64,000 nt of DNA, taken from assembly GCF_018260405.1 (NCBI RefSeq), contig NZ_JAGLBG010000003.1, forward strand, positions 1 to 64,000. The letters are read 5' to 3'. How positions within the stretch are numbered: position 1 is the stretch's first letter; each line of letters starts with the position of its first letter. The stretch comes from Deinococcus sp. (lineage in GTDB: Bacteria > Deinococcota > Deinococci > Deinococcales > Deinococcaceae). The notes beneath the pieces are model-generated. The model was not told where the DNA came from. It saw only the letters and a program-made list of their open reading frames with translations, and did no database searches. This document shows, piece by piece, positions 16,538 through 23,988 of this stretch. A program made the position numbers and the translations under genes.

Positions 16538-17392
16538 TCACTTCTCCTCAGACCTGCGTTTTTTAACCAGTCTCGTTGTAGGGTGCAGGGCCGCTCTTCC
16601 GCCTAGGCCTAGCTGACGCTCAGTGCTTCTGGCTCCTTTCTGAGACAGCATCTGTATGCCTGCGGCGTTGCGTAAGGCGTACCAGCCCCGGTAGTCTACA
16701 TTCGCTTGCTGACACAGTTTCCAGATCCTGGCACGTAATTCCTGATCGTCCCTAAACTTAAACATCTTTCCTTCCAGCTTAGGCGTCAGCAGAGGCCGTT
16801 CACCCTGTTGATGTCTCCATTTTGCGAAAGTTTCTTTTAACTGCGTAGACTGCTCAATTATTCTCTGGCTGACTTGAATACTCTGGGAGTCACAATCCTC
16901 GTATTGAAGCTGAACTATTTCTGGACCGGTTAATCCCGCGTGCGCTCCGAGCAGAAGCAAGACTTGATGTTCTAAGTCGGCGTGGGCGAGGAGGCGTTCG
17001 ATCTCCTCAGGTAAGTAATAAGGCCGCCGCTCATCGGCAGGGTTAATTATCCCGTGCAGATCTTCAAAGGGGTTGACTGTACTCAGTCCCAAGTGTTGGA
17101 GCAACCGGTACAGTTTTCTGTTCTGGGCTAGCCGGTTATTGATTGTGGCGGGCGCAGCATAGGTGTGCTGGAGCCACGCGGCATAAGCCTGAGCCTGAGC
17201 TGGGTCAGCTTGGAGCAATGTGCCGCCTTCTTGCTCGAGCCACTTGATGTAAAGCCGCCAGCCACTTAGGATATTGCGTTTTGAGGTTGCAGCAACGGGC
17301 AGAGAAACGATGAGCTGATCCAGCAAGGCAGGGTAATTTTCCTGATTGAGGAGGAGCTGTAGATGTGTAGAGCGGGAAGGAGGTAGCGGCAT
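16538..17392 (-). CDS. Tyrosine-recombinase-like protein lacking most catalytic residues
   Basis: A 284-residue protein with an N-terminal SAM-like core-binding region (about 20-115: LLDQLIVSLPVAATSKRNIL) and a C-terminal catalytic-like domain. The region equivalent to arginine I reads AHAGLTGPEIVQL, with Thr where Arg is expected. The HxLR box is YALR, the LGH box is LGG, and the Tyr region reads TTRLV. So arginine I, both histidines and the nucleophile seem absent, while the second Arg remains. It probably cannot cut DNA and may be a DNA-binding or regulatory paralogue. The start is set at ATG 17392, because upstream codons are AT-rich and unlike the family. A canonical relative is at 50880. 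Confidence 0.75.
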   Translation of the reverse strand: MPLPPSRSTHLQLLLNQENYPALLDQLIVSLPVAATSKRNILSGWRLYIKWLEQEGGTLLQADPAQAQAYAAWLQHTYAAPATINNRLAQNRKLYRLLQHLGLSTVNPFEDLHGIINPADERRPYYLPEEIERLLAHADLEHQVLLLLGAHAGLTGPEIVQLQYEDCDSQSIQVSQRIIEQSTQLKETFAKWRHQQGERPLLTPKLEGKMFKFRDDQELRARIWKLCQQANVDYRGWYALRNAAGIQMLSQKGARSTERQLGLGGRAALHPTTRLVKKRRSEEK

Positions 17393-17524
17393 ACTATATA
17401 TTAACATATTCGAATAAGGGTGTTTTAAGCAGGGCAAAAGGGCAGAACCGGTGGATTCCATGGCGGTCTGTCCTCTTGCTCTGCACCGGCCTTTTTTATC
17501 CTGCCGCCTGCCGTTGTGCTCTAA

Positions 17525-18508
17525 GAGACTGTTTGAAGCGCCTGAGATAGAGAATTGGTAGGCTGAAGAGATGGAACGCGAGGCTTACCCCAGCGACCTC
17601 ACCGACGCCCAATGGCAACTCATTGAACCACTTTTGCCACCACTTGGCGAGAGTACCTTCTGTGAAACCGTTCCCAGACGAGAAATTGTCAATGGAATCC
17701 GCTATGTAACGCGGAGCGGGTGTCAGTGGCGCATGATGCCCCATGACCTCCCGCACTGGAACACCGTGTACACCTGCCACCGTCAATGGTGCAAGGATGG
17801 TGTCTGGAAGCGCATCAACGATGCGCTTGTGGCTTTGGAGCGAGAACGGAACGGCAGGAAAGCCAAACCAAGTGCCGCTGTCGGTGACTCGCAGAGCGTC
17901 AAAACGACGCAAAAAGGGGGGAGCGCGGCTACGACGGGGCCAAGAAGGTCAAAGGCCGGAAACGCCACATCGCCACGGATACCGACGGCAACTTGCTGAC
18001 TTGCGTAGTTACGCCTGCCCACGTGGGTGAACGCGAGGGCATGAAACTGGTGGTCAACATTCTGAAGAAAGACGTACCAGGGCTAAAAAAGTTGTTTCTG
18101 GACGGTGGCTATGATGGTGAGCCGTTTTCGCTGTGGGCGAAAACGACACATCAGCTTGAGATTGAGATAAAACGCCGTCCAGATGAAGGCATTACCGTGA
18201 AAGATGGCATCGCCCAGGTGCCGACGAATCATCCGAGCGAGGAACAAATCCGGCTGGCTTTCGAGATCACCCGTAACGGAAAGAAAGCTTTCGTGGTGGT
18301 GTCAAAGCGGTGGGTGGTGGAGCGTACCTTTGCCTGGCTGTTGCCTGGCTGTCTACCTTCAGGCGTCTGAAGGTGGATTACGAGGAGAAAACAGGCGTGT
18401 CAGAAGGGTTTATCTATGCGGCGAGTACTTGTATATTGCTGAACAGGCTGTGTGCCTGATGATCAGGCAGCATAGATGAAAACGGTGTTATCGGCTTCAA
18501 ACAGCCTC
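17525..18508 (+). mobile_element. IS5-family insertion sequence with TAA target duplication, transposase frame broken
   Basis: Terminal inverted repeats GAGACTGTTTGAAGC (17525-17539) and, reverse-complemented, GAGGCTGTTTGAAGC (18494-18508), with one mismatch. The element is flanked by TAA at 17522-17524 and 18509-18511. Size 984 bp. It carries one transposase gene in three reading-frame pieces. It is closely related to the remnant at the left edge of the window. Confidence 0.9.
17571..18459 (+). pseudogene. IS5-family transposase, one slippery run and one 11-bp duplication
   Basis: Frame 1 (from ATG 17571) gives the N-terminal domain and the first catalytic Asp (VGDSQSVKTT). At A5G6 (17911-17921) the frame must shift by -1 to continue as ERGYDGAKKVKGRKRHIATD and on to the second Asp (FLDGGYDGEPF); IS5-family relatives are known to use programmed -1 shifts at such runs. 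A second break lies at the Glu motif (VVERTFAWL), where TTGCCTGGCTG is tandemly duplicated (18330-18340 and 18341-18351). Removing one copy restores STFRRLKVDYEEKTGVSEGF to the C-terminus LLNRLCA. The second lesion should inactivate the enzyme. Confidence 0.85.
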
Positions 18509-18668
18509 TAACAGCGCAGTACACCCATGTCGACTTTCAGTCGTTCTCTTAACCCCACCATCCTTAAGCGGTGTTTGCTTACTGCGCTCCGGTCTGACAA
18601 AACTCTGATGGCCCCCTGACACGCACATTTTATAGTCAAGGCGGTTTTCAAGCACTAAAGGAGTTCTC
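18509..18668 (+). promoter_or_regulatory. Leader region upstream of the small peptide gene
   Basis: About 160 bp between the IS end and the small ORF. TATAGT at 18631-18636 could be a -10 box about 35 bases before the start codon, but no matching -35 is seen at 16-18 bases. The ribosome-binding site AAAGGAG (18657-18663) lies five bases before ATG 18669, which is strong support for translation of that ORF. Confidence 0.4.
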
Positions 18669-18842
18669 ATGAAGATGACCGCTGAACGTCCCCAGGCTCA
18701 CCAGCCTCCCCTGACCTCTGCCCCCGCCTATCAGGCCCCCCGCGTGAATGACCTGGGCCAGTGGCAGGCTGTCACGCTAATCTACTCTGTACCCATTAAT
18801 CCGGGTACAATGTTCAATCCGGGTGTGAACCCCAATGGTTAG
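18669..18842 (+). CDS. Small peptide with lasso-RiPP-type leader motif, possible RiPP precursor
   Basis: A 57-residue ORF with a strong Shine-Dalgarno. Its middle reads YQAPRVNDLGQWQAVTL, which fits the YxxPx(V/L)xxLGx(W/F) motif that lasso-peptide precursors use for RRE-domain recognition, including a Thr near the expected cleavage point. The following ~20 residues (IYSVPINPGTMFNPGVNPNG) would be the core. They contain two NPG units but no Asp or Glu, so a lasso macrolactam seems impossible, and no RRE, protease or cyclase gene is in the window. The last 8 bases overlap the start of the lipoprotein gene in another frame, suggesting translational coupling. It could also be a leader or regulatory peptide. 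Confidence 0.6.
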   Translation: MKMTAERPQAHQPPLTSAPAYQAPRVNDLGQWQAVTLIYSVPINPGTMFNPGVNPNG

Positions 18843-19998
18843 TCGGCGCTTTTCCCTGCTGGCCCTGATGGGCACGTTGCTGCTGGGGGCCTGTGGACAG
18901 CAGGCGGTGACGGGGACGCAGGCGCAGCCCGTTGTGGCGGCTCCTGTAGGCCAGGTGGCAGCCCATGGTCTGTACAACCTGCATATCAGTCCGGTGAGTG
19001 GTCGAGTGCAGGCCAACGTGAGCGGCGACCACCTGAGCGCCCAGGAGCTCGGCGGCCTGAGCTTTAGCGCCGCTGCGGCGGCGACCACCACCGACGCGAC
19101 CAGCAAGCACTACGCGGTAGCTATTACCGTAACCAACAACAGCGGCAAGGATATTAGCCAGCCGCTGTACGTGCCGGTGGCTGTCAGCGGGTACACCCAG
19201 AACAACACTTACTTCAGCAACGCCCAGAACAGCAGTGGGGGACCGACCGACCCCACGGGCGTGACTTTGGAGCAGGCCACCGGGGGCACCCCTCTGGTCA
19301 GCACCAACGTCTCGAGCAGCCTGATTAGTGCCCCCGGCCCCGCCACGGTCAGCCCCCAGGCGTGGCAGGCTCCGACCTTGCCTAGTGGCGGCACTCAGAC
19401 CGTGACCTTCGGCTTCAGCATTCCTCTGAGCAATGTCACCAACAGCTTTAATGTGGTGTTCAGCGTGTTCGCTACGCCTAAAGTTGATCATCTGGTGATT
19501 AGCCAGGTTTATGGCGGCGGCGGGAATACCAGTGCCCAGTATAGGAATGACTTTATTGAGATTTTCAACCCTACTAACGGTGACGTTGAACTGTCGAGCT
19601 ACACGGTTGAAGGCTTCAGCGCGACTGGATTGACCAAAGGCACGCAAGCCCTTTCCGGCAGCCTCAAGCCGGGCGGCTACTTTCTGTTAGCGGCCAACTC
19701 TAACAGCACGACTGGGTCTGCTTTGCCCACACCAGATGCGACTAACCTTCAACTCGCCCTGTCCAGCACGGACGCGTCGGTTACTCTGTCGAACGCCAGC
19801 GGCGTAGTCGATACGCTGGGGTACGGCGCCGTCAAGACAAACAAATTCGAGGGTACGCTTCTCAAAGCCCTGAGCAACACCACTGCTGCGCTGCGTAACT
19901 CTAGCGGCTGCACCGACAGTAACAACAACAGCACCGACTTCACCGTAGCCGCACCCGCTCCGCGCAACAGCGCCAGCGCCGCCAACCTCTGTCAGTGA
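18835..19998 (+). CDS. Lipoprotein with lamin-tail domain
   Basis: Secreted lipoprotein of 387 residues: a signal peptide with lipobox LLLGAC (Cys ~20), an N-terminal Ser/Thr-rich domain of ~190 residues, and a lamin-tail domain from about 217 (DHLVISQVYGGGGN, FIEIFNPTN, LSSYTVEGFS). Lamin-tail domains occur in bacterial cell-surface nucleases and adhesins. The N-terminal domain (AHGLYNLHISPVSGRVQANV, later DISQPLYVPVAVSGY) is paralogous to that of the next gene. The ATG at 18835 overlaps the peptide ORF. The molecular role is unknown. Confidence 0.82.
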   Translation: MVSRRFSLLALMGTLLLGACGQQAVTGTQAQPVVAAPVGQVAAHGLYNLHISPVSGRVQANVSGDHLSAQELGGLSFSAAAAATTTDATSKHYAVAITVTNNSGKDISQPLYVPVAVSGYTQNNTYFSNAQNSSGGPTDPTGVTLEQATGGTPLVSTNVSSSLISAPGPATVSPQAWQAPTLPSGGTQTVTFGFSIPLSNVTNSFNVVFSVFATPKVDHLVISQVYGGGGNTSAQYRNDFIEIFNPTNGDVELSSYTVEGFSATGLTKGTQALSGSLKPGGYFLLAANSNSTTGSALPTPDATNLQLALSSTDASVTLSNASGVVDTLGYGAVKTNKFEGTLLKALSNTTAALRNSSGCTDSNNNSTDFTVAAPAPRNSASAANLCQ

Positions 19999-20088
19999 TT
20001 CTGTTTTTCTAACCCTGGTGGCCGCGCTTCCCTAACCGGGGGGTGCGGCTGCGTAGGCTCAACCCCACCTGACTTTTCTGGAGACCCC

Positions 20089-23000
20089 ATGAACATTAAA
20101 CCCACCCGTTTTGTCCTGCTGCTGGCGGGCGCCCTAGCCCTCGCCTCCTGCGGCCAGCAAAAGCCCCTGGCCACCACTACGTCCACTCCTGCTTCTAAGC
20201 CCGCGCCGGTCGTGACCAACCCCGCCAAGAGCCTGGGCCTGTTCGAGCTGAACATCAACGGCGTCGGGAGCCAGCAGCTGCAGGCCTCGGTTAGCCGCCC
20301 TGGTCTGAGTGCCCAGGCCGCCGAAGTGCAGGGCCTCAACTTTGCCCTGCTAAGCAACAGCACCGTGACCGACAACGTCAATAAGGTGTTGCACCTCACC
20401 ACCTCGTTTACCGTGACCAACACCTCCGGCGCACCGATTAGCCTGCCCACCTATATTCCGGTAGACACCAGCGGCGCGTATGCCACCGACGATGAAACCC
20501 CCTTCCGCAACGTGGTCAGCCGCAAGGGCGTGCCGATGTCGGGCGTGAACATGACCCCTGAGCAGTCCAACCGCCTCAGCGGCGGCGCGGTGGGCCTTGA
20601 TCCCAGCGCCACGCCTCTGGTGGGCAACCTGGACACCGGAGCGCTGCAAATCAGCCTGCCTTCTGGTACCACGGCCCCCGGCATCAGCCACACCGGCTGG
20701 CAGACCACCACGCTGGCCCCCGGCGCTTCGCAGGTGGTTAACTTTGCCGTGCGCGTGCCCCTCCAGGGTGTAGATGTGGGTGACAATGACCCCTTCCGCT
20801 TTACGCTGGTGTTTACCGTCGCCGACAACCCCGGAACCGTCAACCTGACCAGAATCGGCAGCGTCCAGGGCAGCACTCCTGCTGGCGACGTGGGCAGCCC
20901 CATGAACGCGCAGGCCGTGACGGTCGAGGGCGTGGTGACCAGCGCCCTGCCGGGCCTCATCGGTTTCTTTATGCAGGAAGCCGGAATTGACAAGGACAGC
21001 GACGGCACTACCTCCGACGGCATTTTCGTGTACTGCGTGAGCAATTGCCCCAGCACGGGTAGCCGCGTGCGAGTCGCCGGAACCGTGACGGAATACAAAG
21101 GCGCGAAGGGCACTGACACCCAGGGCGTGACCGAAATAACGTCTCCAACAGTCACGGTTCTTGCCAGCAGCGTGCCCGCTCCCGCTCCCGTATCGCTGAC
21201 CCTGCCCCTTAACGATGCTCAGTTGGAGCGCTACGAAGGGATGCGCGTGACTTTTCCCGAGACGCTGACCGTCACCAACAACTACACCTACGGGCGCTAC
21301 GGCGAACTGGACCTGTCGAACAATGGGCGCATGTTCGTGCCAAGCAACGGCAACGCCAAAACTGGCCAGAGCGCCATCACGCTCGACGACGGTATCAGCG
21401 CCCAGAACCCGCTGAATCTGAACTACCTCAGCAGCGAAAACACCCGCCGCACCGGCGATACCGTGACTGGACTGACCGGCATCTGGCACACCATCGCCAG
21501 CCTACCCATGCTGGAACCGGAAGGCGCCGTGAACTTCGTCTCGGCCAACAGCCGCGCCGCGAACGCCACGCCGGCCAGTGTCGGCGGCTCCTTGCGGGTG
21601 GTGGGGGCCAACATGCTCAACTTCTTCACGACCTTTACCAATGGCGCGACTTTCGACGGCAAAACCGGGCAGGGCTGCCTGGTCGGCACCAGCACCACCG
21701 CGGCCAATTGCCGTGGAGCCAACAACCTGGCCGAGTTCCAGCGCCAGCGGGCCAAGATGGTGCAAACCATCACCGCCCTGAACCCCGACGTGCTGTCGGT
21801 TATGGAAACCCAGAACGACGATAACGTGACCATGAACGAAATCGTGCGGGCGCTGAACGAGAAAGCCGGGGCCGGAACCTACGCCGCTGTGCAGACTGGC
21901 CGGGTGGGCACCGACGCCATCCGCGTGGGCCTTATCTACAAGCCCGGCAAGGTCGCGCCTATCGGTCAGCCGATGATCGATACCAACAGTATTTACTCGC
22001 GTCCGCCCGTCGCACAGACCTTCCGCGACCTGGGCACGAACGGCGTCTTTAGCGTGGTTTCTAACCACCTCAAGAGCAAGGGAAGCTGCCCCACCAGCGG
22101 CGACACCGACCAGGGCCAGGGCTGCTGGAACCAGTTGCGCGTGCAACAGGCCAGCCAGTTGCTGAACTTTGTGAGCACCATCAAGCAGACCAGCGGCGAC
22201 CAGGACGTGCTGCTGCTGGGCGACTTCAACGCTTACGGCGCGGAAGACCCGGTCAAAACCATTCAGAATGGCGGTTTCGAGAGCCTTAACCTGCGGATTC
22301 CCGCCGAAGACCGCTACAGCTACCAGTTCGGCGGCCTGTTCGGTTACCTCGATCACGCTTTTTCCAGCACCAACCTGAGCACTCAGGTGACGGGCATCAC
22401 CGAGTGGCACGTCAACAGCGATGAGCCGGTCATTGCCGATTACAACGCCGAGTACAAGGCTATTCCCGAATGTGGCACCGCCACCACCTGTATCGGGAAA
22501 GACCTGTACAGTGCCACCAATCCCTTCCGTGCCAGCGACCACGACCCCGTGCTGGTGGGCCTTAGCCTGACTGCCGACGCCGGAAGCACCCCTGCGCCTT
22601 CCACCCCGGCGACCAGCCTCAGCGCCAGCCCCACCGCCCTGAGCGTCACGGCTGGTGGCGCGGCGACCAGCAGCACCCTCACCACCAGCACCCAGAACTA
22701 CAGCGGCGCCGACCTGAGCATCAGCACCAGCAACAGTGCGGGACTGACGGTCATGCCATCAGCCACCACTGTCAGTCCCAATGGCACCTTTAGCGTCAAC
22801 ATAACTGTGCCTGCCACTACCCCCAGCGGCACCTACCCCGTGACTGTGACCACCACCGGGCAAAGCGGCCTGAGTGCCAACACTACCATCAACGTGACGG
22901 TCACTGGCGGCGCTCTGCCCCCGGCGACCAGCCTGAACCACCTCGTGATCAGTCAGGTGTATGGGGGCGGCGGCAACACCGGCGCGACCTACACCAACGA

Positions 23001-23427
23001 CTTTATCGAGATTTTCAACCCCACCAGCAGCGCCATTAACCTGGCAGGCTACTCGGTGCAGTACGCCAGCGCGACCGGCACCAGCTGGCAGGTCACCCCG
23101 CTGAGCAGCTATAGCTTGGCCCCCGGTCAGTTTTATCTGGTGCAGGAAGCCAAGGGAGCGGGCGGAACCGTTGCGCTGACGCCCAATACCACCGATACCA
23201 TCGCTATGAGCGGGTCCGCCGGGCAGGTCGTGCTGGCCCAGAAGACCACCGCCGTGACCGGCACCACTGACGCTGCCGTGAACGACTACGTCGCCTACAG
23301 CGGCCTGTCTAGCACCACCAGTGCCAGCCGCACCAACGTCTGTGCCGATACCAACGCCAGCAGCGACTTTGCCAGCGGCGCGGTTAATCCTCGCAACACA
23401 GCTACCGCGCTGAACGTCTGTCCGTAA
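20089..23427 (+). CDS. Extracellular endonuclease/exonuclease lipoprotein (ExeM/NucH type) with lamin tail
   Basis: 1112 residues. A signal peptide with lipobox LALASC is followed by a ~230-residue domain paralogous to that of the neighbour, then an OB-fold-like segment (~270-370: VTVEGVVTSALPGLIGFFMQ) typical of ExeM/NucH nucleases. An endonuclease/exonuclease/phosphatase domain spans ~500-825, with E573 (VMETQND), D712/N714 (LLGDFNAYG) and the terminal ASDHDPVL box (D817-H818-D819). A Ser/Thr-rich linker and a lamin-tail domain from ~950 follow. It likely degrades extracellular DNA at the cell surface, giving nutrients or phosphate or remodelling biofilm. RBS TGGAGA precedes ATG 20089. The gene is followed by a strong terminator. 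Confidence 0.9.
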   Translation: MNIKPTRFVLLLAGALALASCGQQKPLATTTSTPASKPAPVVTNPAKSLGLFELNINGVGSQQLQASVSRPGLSAQAAEVQGLNFALLSNSTVTDNVNKVLHLTTSFTVTNTSGAPISLPTYIPVDTSGAYATDDETPFRNVVSRKGVPMSGVNMTPEQSNRLSGGAVGLDPSATPLVGNLDTGALQISLPSGTTAPGISHTGWQTTTLAPGASQVVNFAVRVPLQGVDVGDNDPFRFTLVFTVADNPGTVNLTRIGSVQGSTPAGDVGSPMNAQAVTVEGVVTSALPGLIGFFMQEAGIDKDSDGTTSDGIFVYCVSNCPSTGSRVRVAGTVTEYKGAKGTDTQGVTEITSPTVTVLASSVPAPAPVSLTLPLNDAQLERYEGMRVTFPETLTVTNNYTYGRYGELDLSNNGRMFVPSNGNAKTGQSAITLDDGISAQNPLNLNYLSSENTRRTGDTVTGLTGIWHTIASLPMLEPEGAVNFVSANSRAANATPASVGGSLRVVGANMLNFFTTFTNGATFDGKTGQGCLVGTSTTAANCRGANNLAEFQRQRAKMVQTITALNPDVLSVMETQNDDNVTMNEIVRALNEKAGAGTYAAVQTGRVGTDAIRVGLIYKPGKVAPIGQPMIDTNSIYSRPPVAQTFRDLGTNGVFSVVSNHLKSKGSCPTSGDTDQGQGCWNQLRVQQASQLLNFVSTIKQTSGDQDVLLLGDFNAYGAEDPVKTIQNGGFESLNLRIPAEDRYSYQFGGLFGYLDHAFSSTNLSTQVTGITEWHVNSDEPVIADYNAEYKAIPECGTATTCIGKDLYSATNPFRASDHDPVLVGLSLTADAGSTPAPSTPATSLSASPTALSVTAGGAATSSTLTTSTQNYSGADLSISTSNSAGLTVMPSATTVSPNGTFSVNITVPATTPSGTYPVTVTTTGQSGLSANTTINVTVTGGALPPATSLNHLVISQVYGGGGNTGATYTNDFIEIFNPTSSAINLAGYSVQYASATGTSWQVTPLSSYSLAPGQFYLVQEAKGAGGTVALTPNTTDTIAMSGSAGQVVLAQKTTAVTGTTDAAVNDYVAYSGLSSTTSASRTNVCADTNASSDFASGAVNPRNTATALNVCP

Positions 23428-23438
23428 GCCTTAAGCCT

Positions 23439-23471
23439 GACCGCCCCGGCTACGTGTAGGCCGGGGCGGTC
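23439..23471 (+). terminator. Strong hairpin terminator after the nuclease gene
   Basis: Perfect 12-bp stem GACCGCCCCGGC (23439-23450) and GCCGGGGCGGTC (23460-23471) with a nine-base loop, 12 bases after the stop codon. Only a weak T-containing tail (tactctac) follows. Confidence 0.75.
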
Positions 23472-23827
23472 TACTCTACGAAAGCGCTGGGTTAGAGCCA
23501 TGCACTTTAGTGCAAGCGTCGGTTAGAGCAGACTTGGCGACTCAACAAGCCGAAAACCCCCCTTTGACTCAGGCCCGGAAATTTTTGTTTAAAGCTTCCT
23601 GCGCCCCAGGTGACTGGGATGCGGAGGGCTGCGATCATTCCCACCCAATGAAAGAGGCACCGGACGTAAGGCGAGACCGACTTCAAACCGACTCCAAGTA
23701 ACAGCTCTGGGCCCCAGCATAGAGGGTGCCAAAAGCCAGCGAAAATTTCCCCAAGCCAGACAGACGGGTAAAGACTACCAGGGCGCCACCGTGAAGGGAC
23801 AACGTTGGGCAATCGGGCAGCATGCCC

Positions 23828-23876
23828 TTGCACAATCCAATCCGAGCCTGTAAACTATTTATAAGTAAACAGTTTA
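23828..23876 (+). promoter_or_regulatory. Candidate promoter and operator of the anthraniloyl-CoA operon
   Basis: TTGCAC (23828-23833) and TAAACT (23851-23856) are spaced by exactly 17 bases. TAAACT is also the left arm of a dyad with AGTTTA (23871-23876), and GTAAAC is directly repeated inside. A repressor bound there would cover the -10 box. The operon encodes its own MarR protein (27152), the natural candidate, although MarR binding to this site is only inferred. The rest of the 23472-23988 gap contains no convincing gene. Confidence 0.4.
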
Positions 23877-23988
23877 GGAAACTACTCAGAGCGTAAATTT
23901 CGGCATAGAGCTGGTCGGCACTAGTTTTTTGTCTTGTTTATCGTGCTGGGTAGTTAAAGTTTAGAACTCAAGCTTTCTGGGGGATGGT

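Noticed and set aside
18669..18842. Classical lasso peptide
   Set aside because: The leader motif fits but the core lacks an Asp or Glu at positions 7-9 and no cyclase or protease is nearby, so a lasso fold is not claimed.
20350..22542. Two long minus-strand ORFs opposite the nuclease gene
   Set aside because: Shadows of the Ser/Thr-rich plus-strand gene; no domain.
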